In this document: positions 1 to 8,328 of the stretch, piece after piece
How the letters are laid out: each line of letters opens with the position of its first letter
How positions within the stretch are numbered: position 1 is the first letter of the stretch
NCBI GenBank assembly: GCA_028282925.1
Contig: JANQGV010000086.1
Coordinates: 1-32,477, forward strand
Direction: 5' to 3'
Length of the DNA: 32,477 bases
DNA from: Thermodesulfobacteriota bacterium
GTDB lineage: Bacteria; Desulfobacterota; WTBG01; CAIYCZ01; CAIRTM01
Notes under the pieces: generated by a model
What the model saw: only the letters and a program-made list of their open reading frames with translations
Databases searched by the model: none
Told to the model about the DNA's origin: nothing
Program-made: the position numbers and the translations under genes

Positions 1-42
1 GGGCAATCAATTACGATGCTGGACGAGTATATAAAAGAATGG

Positions 43-212
43 TCATCCTGCGACTTGGAGGCTGTGTCACAATTCATTTTTGTCGGTTTAGGAGCCGTCT
101 TTTCTAACCATGCGATCATTTAAAATTTAAAATAATCGCTTACGGGGCAAATATGAAAGCCTTCATTTTCACGTTTTTAATTACGACACAGCCTCTTGTT
201 CGCAGGATCCAT
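43..212. repeat. Imperfect long inverted repeat with TCATCCTGCGA/TCGCAGGATCCAT ends
   Basis: Bases 45-74 and 179-208 are inverted copies of each other, matching at about 24 of 30 positions. The outer ends read TCATCCTGCGA (43-53) and TCGCAGGATCCAT (200-212). The same two end sequences bound a second, shorter hairpin-like unit at 13088-13153, so this may be one family of palindromic intergenic element with variable cores. No transposase is associated. Confidence 0.5.
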
Positions 213-287
213 ATCACAAACCCCTTGCTGTATATTGATTGGGTGTTTCTTTCACCAGAACAGCCTTGGGTATGGGCGGAATTGTTT

Positions 288-317
288 GAGACGGAACGGT
301 ATCTCCCGTTCCGTCTC
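288..317 (+). terminator. Hairpin, possible terminator
   Basis: A perfect 12-bp stem (288-299 with 306-317) closes a 6-nt loop and is followed on the plus strand only by a weak AATATTTT stretch. It could end transcription of a gene left of the window. The poor T-tract makes the call uncertain. Confidence 0.4.
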
Positions 318-527
318 AATATTTTCATATATTGAAATTCTCCGCCTGCCCTGAGCATAGCCGAAGTGCCCGGTTACGGACATATACTGAAAGGCAAAAA
401 CCGATACAGCCGAGTGCACAGGCATCTAACAGTTCAAAAATAAGTATTTAAACCTATAGACAGATGTCATACAACCCACACCTGTAACACTGCCTTCTTA
501 AAAAATATCCCCAAGACAGGACATATC

Positions 528-565
528 AGTCCACTTTTAACGGACTTGTCCCGCCCAACAAGACA
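528..565. promoter_or_regulatory. Paired dyad, putative enhancer (UAS) of the sigma-54 activator
   Basis: Two adjacent dyads of identical geometry are visible: AGTCC-N9-GGACT (528-546) and TGTCC-N9-AGACA (547-565), with centres 19 bp apart. They lie about 106 and 125 bp upstream of the -24 GG of the sigma-54-like promoter at 661. The same two dyad types recur at 4241-4281, upstream of the second sigma-54 promoter. Position and pairing are typical of enhancer sites for NtrC-family activators. The likely ligand is the response regulator at 2749-4173, which is an inference. Confidence 0.7.
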
Positions 566-660
566 AAAAGTCCTGCCTGCCGCTCAAACACACCCGAAAA
601 AAAAGCCGTAACTAGTCGTATTAGCTTCGTGTTACAATCAAGCACGGTACAAGCACCTAT

Positions 661-675
661 TGGCATTTTTTTTGT
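661..675 (+). promoter_or_regulatory. Putative sigma-54 (-24/-12) promoter of the kinase-regulator operon
   Basis: TGGCAT-N5-TTGT fits the sigma-54 pattern TGGCAC-N5-TTGC, with the -24 GG at 662-663 and the correct spacing. The -12 element reads GT rather than GC, so it is weaker than the receptor promoter at 4383. It lies about 100 nt before the kinase start and downstream of paired activator-type dyads. Confidence 0.55.
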
Positions 676-773
676 AATGCAAATGATAGACATTATTATT
701 ACGGGAAGGAATACCCGCATTCATGCCGAATGCTCCTTGCAAAGGTGTAAGTATCGAGACGTGAAGGGAGACT

Positions 774-2756
774 ATGGACCGGGAAAACCTTTTGCAGGAA
801 ATAGCAGATCTGCAACGTAAGGTGAGCCGCCTCGAAGAGCAACAGGCCGCAAGTCTCAAGGTTGAGACTGCCCTGCGTGAAAGCGAGGGCAAGCTGTTCG
901 GGCTGGTAGGGGCCGTGACCGACAAGCTGAGCATGATCGACGAAAACCACACCATCGTCTTCGCCAGCACCACTACCCTTGAAAAGTTCGGCCACGACAT
1001 TGTGGGACAAAAATGCTACCGGGCGTTTCGCCGGCGCGACACGGTCTGCGACCCCTGTATTGTTTCCCAAACCTTTGCCGACGGCATGATACACGAGCTT
1101 GAACAGGACATGATAACCCGGGACAACCGGACCATCAACTGCTGGACCACCTCAAATGTCGCCGCCCGGTATGAGGACGGCCGCCCGCGCCTGGTGGTTG
1201 AATTTTCCCGCGACATCACCCGGCAGAAACAAGCCGAAGCCAAACTGAAGCGCCTCTGCACCGCCATCAACCAGTCCGACGAAGCGGTCATGATTACCGA
1301 CCGTAACGGCGCCATACAGTATGTCAATCCGGCCTTTACCGACATCACCGGCTACGAACAGCCTGAAGTCATCGGCAAAAACCCCGGTTTTCTCATGGCC
1401 GAAAAAAACCATGGGCCTTTTCATGCCGAATTCTGGAGCACCATCAAGGTCGGCAGCACCTGGAAAGGATACACCACCAGCACAAAAAAGGACGGCAGCC
1501 ACTATACCCAGCATGCCACCATTTCTCCGGTAACCGCCAACGGAGGAACCGTCACCAATTTCGTTGCGGTCATGCGCGACGTTACCGTTGAGCTGAACAT
1601 GGAAGAACAGATTCGCCAGTTGCAGAAGATGGAAGCCATCGGGGTGTTGGCCGGGGGCATTGCCCACGATTTCAACAACATACTGGGCATCATCATCACC
1701 AATGCCGAAATGGCAATTGAAGATGCCCTCCCCGGCTCTGAAACGCTCTACAGCATACGCCAGGTATTGGGCGCGTCGTATCGCGCCAAAGAGCTGATAC
1801 GGCAGATTCTGCTGTTCAGCCGCCGCTCCGAAAAAGAGCTGATGCCGCTGCACCTCGGGCCGCTGGTAAATGAGTCGCTCAAAATGCTCAGGTCCACCCT
1901 TCCGGCTTCCATTGAGATCAAGCAAAACATCAAAGCCGTTTCCGATGCGGTACTGTGCGACCCGATTCAGATCCACCAGTTGCTGATGAACCTGTGCACC
2001 AACTCGGCACAAGCCATGCAGGAGGCCGGGGGCACACTGGCCGTCACCCTGACCGAGGCCCGCAACATACCGGATAAAATCGCCGGCTATATGCCGGGCC
2101 CCTGCCTTGTGCTGACCGTCAGCGATACAGGCTGCGGTATATCTCCCGACAATATCAAAAAGATTTTCGATCCTTACTTCACCACCAAAAACCCGGGCGA
2201 AGGCACCGGGCTGGGGCTTTCGGTTGTGCTGGGCATTGTCAGAAGCCTGCAAGGGGAAATCATTGCACGCAGCACGCCGGGCCGGGGAACCACGTTTAAG
2301 ATATATTTACCCCGGGCCGTTTCCCGCAATGCAAAGTCACCCGATACCAAAAACGGCTTGCCCAGAGGCGAAGGCCGTATCCTGTTTATAGACGATGAGG
2401 CCCAGGTGGGCAATGCCGCATCACGCAGGTTGACGCGCCTCGGCTATACCCTTACCACCGAGACGACACCCCAGAACGCACTGGCCGTATTCAGGAGCGA
2501 TCCCGCTGCCTTCGACCTGGTGATAACAGACAAAACCATGCCCGACATGAACGGGTTTGAACTTGCCGCCGCCATGAAAGAAATCCGGCCTGATATTCCT
2601 GTCATCATATGTTCCGGCTACTTTGTGCCGGAGGATACAACGCTATCAAAAAAACTGGGCATAGCCGCCCTGCTGCCGAAACCCGTTACAAAAAAAGATC
2701 TGGCCGAAGCCATACAGTCTGTTCTTGATGATACAAAAGGAGAGTACCGTGGCTGA
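774..2756 (+). CDS. PAS-PAS hybrid histidine kinase with C-terminal receiver
   Basis: A 660-residue sensor kinase with no transmembrane segment, so probably cytoplasmic. After a short coiled coil (1-35) come two PAS domains (about 36-155 and 158-275). The first carries Cys81, Cys92 and Cys95 in a CY...CxxC arrangement that could bind a metal or sense redox. The dimerisation/phosphoacceptor box GGIAHDFNN has His298. ATPase motifs follow: N box around Asn406/Asn410, DTGCGIS (451-457) and GEGTGLGLS (475-483). The receiver (about 535-655) has acidic Asp540/Asp541, phospho-acceptor Asp586 and Lys636. Start: AAGGGAG sits 4 nt before ATG 774. Its last 8 nt overlap the next gene, so the two are translationally coupled. 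It probably phosphorylates the adjacent regulator; the signal is unknown. Confidence 0.93.
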   Translation: MDRENLLQEIADLQRKVSRLEEQQAASLKVETALRESEGKLFGLVGAVTDKLSMIDENHTIVFASTTTLEKFGHDIVGQKCYRAFRRRDTVCDPCIVSQTFADGMIHELEQDMITRDNRTINCWTTSNVAARYEDGRPRLVVEFSRDITRQKQAEAKLKRLCTAINQSDEAVMITDRNGAIQYVNPAFTDITGYEQPEVIGKNPGFLMAEKNHGPFHAEFWSTIKVGSTWKGYTTSTKKDGSHYTQHATISPVTANGGTVTNFVAVMRDVTVELNMEEQIRQLQKMEAIGVLAGGIAHDFNNILGIIITNAEMAIEDALPGSETLYSIRQVLGASYRAKELIRQILLFSRRSEKELMPLHLGPLVNESLKMLRSTLPASIEIKQNIKAVSDAVLCDPIQIHQLLMNLCTNSAQAMQEAGGTLAVTLTEARNIPDKIAGYMPGPCLVLTVSDTGCGISPDNIKKIFDPYFTTKNPGEGTGLGLSVVLGIVRSLQGEIIARSTPGRGTTFKIYLPRAVSRNAKSPDTKNGLPRGEGRILFIDDEAQVGNAASRRLTRLGYTLTTETTPQNALAVFRSDPAAFDLVITDKTMPDMNGFELAAAMKEIRPDIPVIICSGYFVPEDTTLSKKLGIAALLPKPVTKKDLAEAIQSVLDDTKGEYRG

Positions 2757-4173
2757 CATTCTGATCATCGACGACGACATGATGATGTGCAACACCATGG
2801 AACGCATTGTAACCCACATGGGTCATACGGCCCGTTCGGCCCATACCCTGAAAAAAGGCCGTAACATGGTTTCAATCGGTTCCTACGATGTTGTGCTGCT
2901 TGATGTGCTCATGCCCGACGGCAGCGGGCTCGATCTTGTGCCGCAGATCCGGCATGTTCCCGACGCCCCCGAGATTATCATTATAACGTCCCTCGGCAAC
3001 CCCGAGGGTGCCGAGCTTGCCATCCGGAACGGGGCCTGGGATTATGTGGAAAAGCCGTTCTCAAAACAGGACATCGTACTGCAGGTCAGCCGTGCCCTGG
3101 AATACCGTACCGCAAAAACGTCCCGCAAGGACCATTCATCACTCAAGCGCGACAACATCATCGGAAACTCTCCGGCCATATCAAGCTGCCTGGATCTGGT
3201 GGCCGACGCTGCGGAAAGTGAGGCAACCGTTTTAATACAGGGTGAAACCGGTTCTGGTAAAGAACTGTTCGCCCGCACGATTCACGATAACAGCGCCCGC
3301 AAAGACAACGACTTCATCATTGTCGATTGTGCTGCAATACCGGGATCGCTTATTGAAAGCCTGCTGTTCGGCAACGTCAAAGGCGCTTTTACCGGGGCGG
3401 ACCGGGACAAAACCGGACTGGTTAAACTGGCCCACCGCGGCACCCTCTTTCTTGACGAAGTCGGCGAACTCCCCTTAAAGGTTCAAAAGGTTTTTTTACG
3501 GGTATTGCAGGAGCGCCGCTTCAGGCCCGTTGGGTCACACCGTGAGGTGGTCAGCGATTTTCGGCTGGTTGCCGCCACCAACCGCAATCTCGAACACATG
3601 GCTGCAGAGGGTACCTTCCGCAAAGACCTTCTCTACCGCCTGCAGCAGGTAACCATAGCAATCCCGCCGCTGAACCAGCGTCCGGAGGACATACGGGAAC
3701 TTACCCGGGAATATGTGGCCCGCATATACAGGCAGGCGGAGGTACCGCCCAAAAGCATCACCCCTGATTTTTTCAAGTCCCTGTGCGTGTATACCTGGCC
3801 CGGCAATGTACGCGAACTGTTCAACACCCTCGAGCGTGCCCTTGCAGCCGCCGGCAACGATTCACAGCTTGTGCCTCTGCACCTGCCCGACAATATCCGC
3901 ATCCACCAGGTTCGCACATCCCTCGGCGCACAGCCGAAAGACGATAACGGTTCAGCCCCTGTCTCCTCTTCCGGGGAGGTCGCGCCGCCTGAAACCATGC
4001 CCCTGTTCAAGGAAATGCGCTCGGCTGAACTGTTGAAAATAGAGTACAAATATTTTCGTCGGCTCATCGCACTTGCCGACGGCGACATCCGCAAAGCGTG
4101 CGCGATCTCAGGCCTCGGCCGATCCTACCTATACGGCCAGTTAAAAAAACACGGTCTGCGACTCAGCAGGTAG
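2749..4173 (+). CDS. Sigma-54-dependent NtrC-family response regulator
   Basis: Start chosen at GTG 2749, 6 nt after AAAGGAG, rather than upstream TTG/ATG codons; this gives 474 aa beginning [10 protein letters not shown]. The receiver (1-120) has acidic Asp8-10, phospho-acceptor Asp52 and Lys102. The AAA+ domain (about 137-370) has Walker A GETGSGKE (165-172), the sigma-54 contact loop GAFTGA (212-217), Walker B LFLDE (233-237) and an arginine-finger region RKDLLYRL. A Fis-type helix-turn-helix lies at the C-terminus ([20 protein letters not shown]). It is predicted to bind enhancer DNA and drive sigma-54 open-complex formation. The GTCC-N9-GGAC dyad pairs upstream of this operon and of the receptor gene are its likely sites, implying autoregulation plus control of the receptor. 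Full family length with all key residues present. Confidence 0.95.
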   Translation: MADILIIDDDMMMCNTMERIVTHMGHTARSAHTLKKGRNMVSIGSYDVVLLDVLMPDGSGLDLVPQIRHVPDAPEIIIITSLGNPEGAELAIRNGAWDYVEKPFSKQDIVLQVSRALEYRTAKTSRKDHSSLKRDNIIGNSPAISSCLDLVADAAESEATVLIQGETGSGKELFARTIHDNSARKDNDFIIVDCAAIPGSLIESLLFGNVKGAFTGADRDKTGLVKLAHRGTLFLDEVGELPLKVQKVFLRVLQERRFRPVGSHREVVSDFRLVAATNRNLEHMAAEGTFRKDLLYRLQQVTIAIPPLNQRPEDIRELTREYVARIYRQAEVPPKSITPDFFKSLCVYTWPGNVRELFNTLERALAAAGNDSQLVPLHLPDNIRIHQVRTSLGAQPKDDNGSAPVSSSGEVAPPETMPLFKEMRSAELLKIEYKYFRRLIALADGDIRKACAISGLGRSYLYGQLKKHGLRLSR

Positions 4174-4240
4174 CCTGTTGGGTAATACGGATTAATGCGT
4201 ACTCTGAAATGGTGAATATCCTTTTTCAACCGTCCCAACC

Positions 4241-4281
4241 TGTCCTGCACCATGGGACACAGTCCGCACACATCGGACTGT
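4241..4281. promoter_or_regulatory. Paired dyad, putative enhancer (UAS) upstream of the chemoreceptor
   Basis: TGTCC-N9-GGACA (4241-4259) is followed by ACAGTCC-N9-GGACTGT (4259-4281), both perfect dyads with centres 20 bp apart. They sit about 114 and 134 bp upstream of the -24 element at 4384. Both dyad types and their N9 spacing match the pair at 528-565, in reversed order. This is the strongest evidence in the window for a dedicated regulon of the adjacent sigma-54 activator. Confidence 0.75.
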
Positions 4282-4382
4282 CTGTGCTCTTACTCGATAC
4301 ACCATAAGTAAAAACCATTACCTGCCTTACATAATTCACTGATATAACATCAATTTTTAATTATTATGTTTTTTTTCAAACA

Positions 4383-4397
4383 TGGCACACCCTTTGC
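4383..4397 (+). promoter_or_regulatory. Sigma-54 promoter of the chemoreceptor gene
   Basis: TGGCAC-N5-TTGC is a consensus match: -24 GG at 4384-4385 and -12 GC at 4396-4397, predicting a start near 4408. It lies 64 nt before the receptor ATG and follows an AT-rich stretch that could assist DNA bending between the enhancer and the promoter. Confidence 0.85.
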
Positions 4398-4460
4398 GAT
4401 AGGAAAACACATATACAGCGTATCGTATCTACAGCAATTCATACAAATGGAGGCACTTCC

Positions 4461-6638
4461 ATGAACTGGAAAAATCTAAAAATCGGGCAAAAGCTCGGAA
4501 CCGGTTTCGGTATCGTGCTTGTGCTGTTGAGCATAACCGGCCTGCTCACCTACACCGGCGTAGGAACCATTGTGGACAATGCCAAAGAGGTCATCAGCGG
4601 CAATAAACTGGATGGTCTGCTGGCCCAGCGTGAGGTAGACCACCTGAACTGGGCCAACCAGGTTAATGCCCTGCTTACCGACAGCACGGTAACTACATTG
4701 AACGTGCAGACCGACCGCCATAAATGCTCCTTCGGCGAGTGGTATTACGGCCCCGAGCGCAAACAGGCCGAACAGCAGGTGCCCGAACTGAAGCCGCTGC
4801 TCGCAAAGATTGAAACCCCGCACCGGAATCTCCATGAATCGGCCGTGGACATCGCTCAGGTGTTCCGCCAGGCAGATACGGAGTTGGGCAATTTTCTGCG
4901 CGAAAAAGAGACCGACCACCTGGCCTGGGCTCACAGGGTTAAAGATGTCTTTGTGGATCATTCCATCACCAAAATAAATGCCGAAATGGACCCCCGCCGG
5001 TGCAGCTTTGGAAAATGGCTTTACTCCAAAGAGGTCGCAGAATTAAAACGCAACAATCCGGCATTTGCGGCTGAGATTGCCAAAGTAGAAGAGCCGCACA
5101 CAAAGCTTCACGAAAGCGCGCGTCACATCCAGGCCCTGCTTGATGAGGGCAAACGTAGTGAAGCTGCGCCATATTATATGGAAAACACAAAACCGCTTGC
5201 GTATAAAACCCTCGACGCCATCGACAATATTTTAATCTGGAGCGATAATCAGGTTGCCGGAATGCACAAGGCAAATAAAATCTACGCCGAAACAACACAG
5301 CCTGCCCTGAAACAGGTGCAGCAACTGCTTGATGAAATCAGGGAAACTGCACGGGAAAGCATTATGACCGACGCCGCCATGCTGGCCTCTGCCCAGGGTA
5401 CCCGCCGCAACGTGAGCATCGTTGCTGTTGTGGCCCTGGTTGTCGGTTTGTTCCTGGCCGGTGTTATAACAATCGGCATTACCCGGCCGATTGTCAAGGG
5501 AGTTGACTTTGCCAATAAAATGGCCGGGGGAGACCTTACGGCCACCATTGACCTTGACCAGAAGGATGAAATAGGCGTGCTGGCCCGCTCCATGACCGAA
5601 ATGGCGCAGAAGCTGCGCGAAGTTATCACCAGTGTGCGCGGCGGAGCCGACCAGGTGTTTGTAATGGCCGAGGACGTTAAGGAAGCGGCCGACAATGTGT
5701 CTTCAACCAGCGAGGAAATGAGCGCTACAGCCGAACAGATGTCCCAGGGCGCAACAGAACAGGCCGCCGCCGCCGAGGAGGCCTCCAGTTCAATGGAGCA
5801 GATGAGCGCAAACATCAAACAAAACGCCGACAACGCCCTGCAAACCGAAAAAATCGCCCTGCAAACCGCTGAAGACGCCCAGGAGGGCGGTATTGCCGTC
5901 AGTGAAACCGTTACGGCAATGAAGGAGATTGCAGGCAAGATATCCATTATCGAGGAAATCGCCCGCCAGACAAACCTTCTGGCCCTCAATGCCGCCATTG
6001 AAGCGGCCCGGGCCGGTGAAGCAGGCAAGGGGTTTGCCGTGGTGGCCTCAGAGGTCAGAAAACTTGCCGAACGCAGCCAGACGGCCGCCGGTGAAATAAA
6101 CACCCTCTCCAACAACAGTGTTATGGTGGCCGAGAAGGCCGGAGATCTACTCGAAAAAATTGTTCCCGACATTCGTAAAACAGCCGATCTGGTACAGGAA
6201 ATCAGCGCCGCCTGCACCGAGCAGAATACCGGTGCCGATCAGATAAACAAGGCCATCCAGCAACTGGATCAGGTTATTCAGCAAAATGCTTCGGCTTCAG
6301 AAGAAATGTCGTCCAGCTCCGAAAGCATGTCTTCCAATGCCGAAGAAATGGCATCGGGAGCCGGTGAAATGACCGACCAGTCCCGCCGGCTTCAGCAGGT
6401 TATCACATTTTTTAATACAGGAGAACAAACAGTCACCCATGAGCAGTTGCGGCACCGGCCCCGGAAAAGCATCACTGCCGCAACTGCTCCCCCTCCTCCT
6501 AAGCCCGCTGCTGCAATGCCTTTTGAGGCACCGGCAGAAAAACCGGTGGAAGAGAAGAGTTCCGGCGTTGCACTCGACATGGGCCGGAACGACGGCAACG
6601 GCCATACAGTAAGGGATGACGAGTTCGAACAGTATTAA
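4461..6638 (+). CDS. Methyl-accepting chemotaxis protein with two tandem periplasmic CZB domains
   Basis: A 725-aa transmembrane chemoreceptor; GGAGG precedes the ATG. TM1 is about 14-31 and TM2 about 318-340. Between them, in the predicted periplasm, are two chemoreceptor zinc-binding (CZB) units with the same ligand set: His61, Cys89, His121, His125 and His153, Cys181, His213, His217. The offset is exactly 92 residues, indicating tandem duplication. HAMP follows TM2, then a long methylation/signalling coiled coil with the conserved hairpin tip ([20 protein letters not shown]). A Pro/Ala-rich linker leads to a C-terminus ending EFEQY, whose aromatic-x-x-aromatic pattern recalls CheR-binding pentapeptides. 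CZB domains are best known in cytoplasmic positions, so the location is notable. Zinc, or hypochlorite as for other CZB receptors, is a candidate ligand by family inference only. A consensus sigma-54 promoter and paired enhancer sites lie upstream. Confidence 0.93.
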   Translation: MNWKNLKIGQKLGTGFGIVLVLLSITGLLTYTGVGTIVDNAKEVISGNKLDGLLAQREVDHLNWANQVNALLTDSTVTTLNVQTDRHKCSFGEWYYGPERKQAEQQVPELKPLLAKIETPHRNLHESAVDIAQVFRQADTELGNFLREKETDHLAWAHRVKDVFVDHSITKINAEMDPRRCSFGKWLYSKEVAELKRNNPAFAAEIAKVEEPHTKLHESARHIQALLDEGKRSEAAPYYMENTKPLAYKTLDAIDNILIWSDNQVAGMHKANKIYAETTQPALKQVQQLLDEIRETARESIMTDAAMLASAQGTRRNVSIVAVVALVVGLFLAGVITIGITRPIVKGVDFANKMAGGDLTATIDLDQKDEIGVLARSMTEMAQKLREVITSVRGGADQVFVMAEDVKEAADNVSSTSEEMSATAEQMSQGATEQAAAAEEASSSMEQMSANIKQNADNALQTEKIALQTAEDAQEGGIAVSETVTAMKEIAGKISIIEEIARQTNLLALNAAIEAARAGEAGKGFAVVASEVRKLAERSQTAAGEINTLSNNSVMVAEKAGDLLEKIVPDIRKTADLVQEISAACTEQNTGADQINKAIQQLDQVIQQNASASEEMSSSSESMSSNAEEMASGAGEMTDQSRRLQQVITFFNTGEQTVTHEQLRHRPRKSITAATAPPPPKPAAAMPFEAPAEKPVEEKSSGVALDMGRNDGNGHTVRDDEFEQY

Positions 6639-6656
6639 TGTAAGCGTTCAAACGTT

Positions 6657-6703
6657 CCGGACGGGAACCGGGCATCCGGTTTCCGTCCGGATGTAGCGTT
6701 TTT
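6657..6703 (+). terminator. Strong terminator after the chemoreceptor gene
   Basis: A 15-bp stem (6657-6671 with 6676-6690, one G-T wobble) with a GCAT loop is followed by a T5 run at 6699-6703. The gap of a few bases between stem and T-run is slightly long, but the stem is GC-rich. It would separate receptor and cheW transcription, at least partly. Confidence 0.75.
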
Positions 6704-6730
6704 CATATAAAAGAAACGTTAAAACATGCG

Positions 6731-6783
6731 GCTTGAGGAGAATGTTCAGATACAGGGCGCACGAATCTCTGAGTAACGAGGCG
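6731..6783. repeat. Left-half copy of a GGAGAATGTTCAGATAC palindromic element
   Basis: Bases 6737-6764 match 22930-22957 (the left arm of the full element at 22917-23049) at 26 of 28 positions. Only the left half is recognisable here; the right side has diverged before the cheW leader. This is evidence of a dispersed intergenic family (copies also at 17231-17275). Confidence 0.7.
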
Positions 6784-6819
6784 ATGGTCCCAAATCAAGT
6801 GAGTGCAACACAAGGAGAT

Positions 6820-6852
6820 AAGCACTCCTCAACATCCTCCCGGGAGGTGCTT
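6820..6852 (+). promoter_or_regulatory. Leader hairpin that could mask the cheW ribosome-binding site
   Basis: AAGCAC (6820-6825) can pair with GTGCTT (6847-6852), and the stem extends inward with one bulge. The perfect palindrome CCTCCCGGGAGG (6836-6847) contains the GGGAGG ribosome-binding site of cheW. Either fold would occlude the site, so translation initiation may be structure-controlled. Confidence 0.4.
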
Positions 6853-6854
6853 CT

Positions 6855-7397
6855 ATGGCAGTAGCAGGCATTACCACAACATCTTCGTATCTTTCCTTTA
6901 CCCTCGACGGAGAAAACTTCGCCATTGAGGTTAATAAATCACGCGAAGTACTCGACTTTATAAACGTAACCAAAGTGCCCCATGCCCTGGAGTATATGAT
7001 CGGGGTGATAAATGTGCGGGGCAGCGTGGTACCGGTTATCGACATGCGGATGAAATTCGGCATCGATCAAAAGGAACAGACCGTCAACTCCTGCATTATC
7101 CTGGTTGAGCTCTCCCTTCAGGATGACGATCAGGTTGTGGGATGCCTGGTCGACTCGGTGCATGAGGTGCTTGAGATTAAGCCTGAAAGCATTGAACCGG
7201 CGCCGAAAATCGGCACCCGCTGGAACACCGAGTACATTCGCGGCATAGGCAACCATAACGGTCGGTTTATCATCATCCTGAATATCGACCGAATATTCTC
7301 GGATGCCGATATCGATATGGTGCAGAAATCGGCCGCCCCGGCGGAGATTGCCGCGCAACAGGAAACAAACCAGGGCCGGGAGATATCCCTGACGTAG
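6855..7397 (+). CDS. cheW: CheW-type chemotaxis adaptor protein
   Basis: A 180-residue CheW domain protein occupying almost its whole length (about 12-155). Family features include the opening segment YLSFTLDGENFAIEV and the central GVINVRGSVVPVIDMRMKFG. A polar tail of about 25 residues rich in Ala/Gln follows. CheW links chemoreceptor tips to the CheA kinase at the inner membrane. GGGAGG lies 7 nt before ATG 6855 and may be sequestered in a hairpin. It follows the receptor gene by about 216 nt, with a terminator between, so it may use its own promoter, which I could not identify. No CheA, CheR, CheB or CheY-alone gene is in the window, so the receptor/CheW pair must feed a chemosensory array encoded elsewhere. 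Confidence 0.95.
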   Translation: MAVAGITTTSSYLSFTLDGENFAIEVNKSREVLDFINVTKVPHALEYMIGVINVRGSVVPVIDMRMKFGIDQKEQTVNSCIILVELSLQDDDQVVGCLVDSVHEVLEIKPESIEPAPKIGTRWNTEYIRGIGNHNGRFIIILNIDRIFSDADIDMVQKSAAPAEIAAQQETNQGREISLT

Positions 7398-7409
7398 CCG
7401 AAACAACAA

Positions 7410-7451
7410 AGGGCCGCCCCGGGAAGACTGAACACTGCCCGGCGCGGCCCT
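7410..7451. terminator. Bidirectional terminator between cheW and the lipoprotein gene
   Basis: A 14-bp stem with one mismatch (7410-7423 with 7438-7451) is followed by TGTTTATT on the plus strand and by TTTGTTGTTT on the minus strand. It can end both the converging cheW transcript and the minus-strand envelope operon. Confidence 0.75.
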
Positions 7452-7571
7452 GTTTATTGCATACGTACTTTCTGCTGTATTACTCCCCGGATTCAGCCTC
7501 TTCCCCGGCCGTATCTTCTTCGGCCTCGCCGGATATAGTTATTGCCGATTGATAAAACAGATGGCATAGGA

Positions 7572-8303
7572 TTATAACTGCAATATACGCGAAAGCATCG
7601 GCGCGTCTCGTTGGATTTGAGACTTAATGTCTGTAAGCGCTGCCTGAAGAGCCCTTGCGCTTGCGGTTCGGGACATGCTGCTGTCGCTATCATAGAACTG
7701 TACATCCAGCGGATTACAGCCCCAGTACAAAGTGGCGTATGCCGTATCATGTCCAAGGCCCGAGTAGGTACCGATCAGCTTCTCGTCCTTGCTGTAAATA
7801 TCCAGGGCCACATCGACTTCCACTGATTGCGATAACATGGGTACACCAAACAATAGAGATATCGTTGCAGTACAGGCGGTTGGGACATACCAGCCCCAGT
7901 TTGTCGTTCTGTTGCAGCCTGCTATGCGGCACACCGCATACCCCTTTGCGCCGTCAAAAGGGGGCTCACAGATATTTTGCTCTATTTCCCGCTGAAATAT
8001 GGTAATGGCGTCCTGTACCCTTTTATCAAGAAATTTCTGCGTGGTCTTTTTTGAGTATGAAGAACGTATACCGTAGGAACGCCGTTTTTTATATATTCTG
8101 TCTGAGGTCCCAAAACGTGATACATGCGAAGTGGTGCGCCCCAGCGAATACGCTGCCAGGATACTGCCTGTATCAACCAGGAACTCAAGATGGGGCAGCC
8201 TTTGTTGCAGCTGCCCCTGGGGCCTGAGCAGACTGAGCTGAAATCCGCTACAACCCGAAAGCAGTATACAGAAAAAAAATATTGCTGTTATTGTACGAAA
8301 CAT
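7572..8303 (-). CDS. Putative lipoprotein, family not recognised
   Basis: A 243-aa protein with a lipoprotein signal peptide: Arg near the N-terminus, hydrophobic FFFCILL, then lipobox LSGC with Cys18. AAGGGG precedes the ATG. The mature part has several cysteines (ICEPP, VCRIAGC, YWGC) and a strand-rich segment VEVDVALDIYSKDEKLIGTYSG. A helical C-terminus (RTASARALQAALTDIKSQIQ) recalls the layout of some outer-membrane lipoproteins that end in an amphipathic helix. It lies 25 nt downstream of the 8329-10365 gene on the same strand, so they are probably cotranscribed. A second, short open frame with an acidic end runs past its stop (to about 7490) but has no start codon; I did not annotate it. 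Confidence 0.8.
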   Translation of the reverse strand: MFRTITAIFFFCILLSGCSGFQLSLLRPQGQLQQRLPHLEFLVDTGSILAAYSLGRTTSHVSRFGTSDRIYKKRRSYGIRSSYSKKTTQKFLDKRVQDAITIFQREIEQNICEPPFDGAKGYAVCRIAGCNRTTNWGWYVPTACTATISLLFGVPMLSQSVEVDVALDIYSKDEKLIGTYSGLGHDTAYATLYWGCNPLDVQFYDSDSSMSRTASARALQAALTDIKSQIQRDAPMLSRILQL

Positions 8304-8328
8304 ACTGACCCCTTTGTAAAATCACCTT

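Larger units (their letters stand above)
1..527. other. Left-edge stretch without a supported gene
   Basis: I see no convincing gene here. An open frame runs from base 1 to a stop at 121-123 and could be the tail of a gene outside the window, but the peptide resembles nothing I know. The stretch holds an imperfect inverted repeat (43-212) and a plus-strand hairpin (288-317). From about 340 to 500 it is AT-rich and featureless, apart from a CTGAGC-type fragment near 352 like those scattered in other intergenic regions of this window. Confidence 0.5.

Noticed and set aside
1-123. Open frame at the left edge as the end of a gene
   Set aside because: Only about 40 codons, no recognisable family, and it runs through the inverted repeat arm.
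1152-2252. 366-codon minus-strand ORF opposite the kinase
   Set aside because: Shadow of the kinase frame; all kinase motifs are intact on the plus strand.
5282-6217. Long minus-strand ORF opposite the chemoreceptor
   Set aside because: Shadow of the Ala/Ser-rich signalling coiled coil; composition (Ser/Ala/Ile-rich) follows from the complement of that region.
7490-7636. Minus-strand frame with a hydrophobic segment and acidic end (GEAEEDTAGEEAESGE) running past the lipoprotein stop
   Set aside because: It has no start codon or ribosome site, overlaps the lipoprotein gene out of frame and no slippery site is visible; probably chance or an old frameshift.
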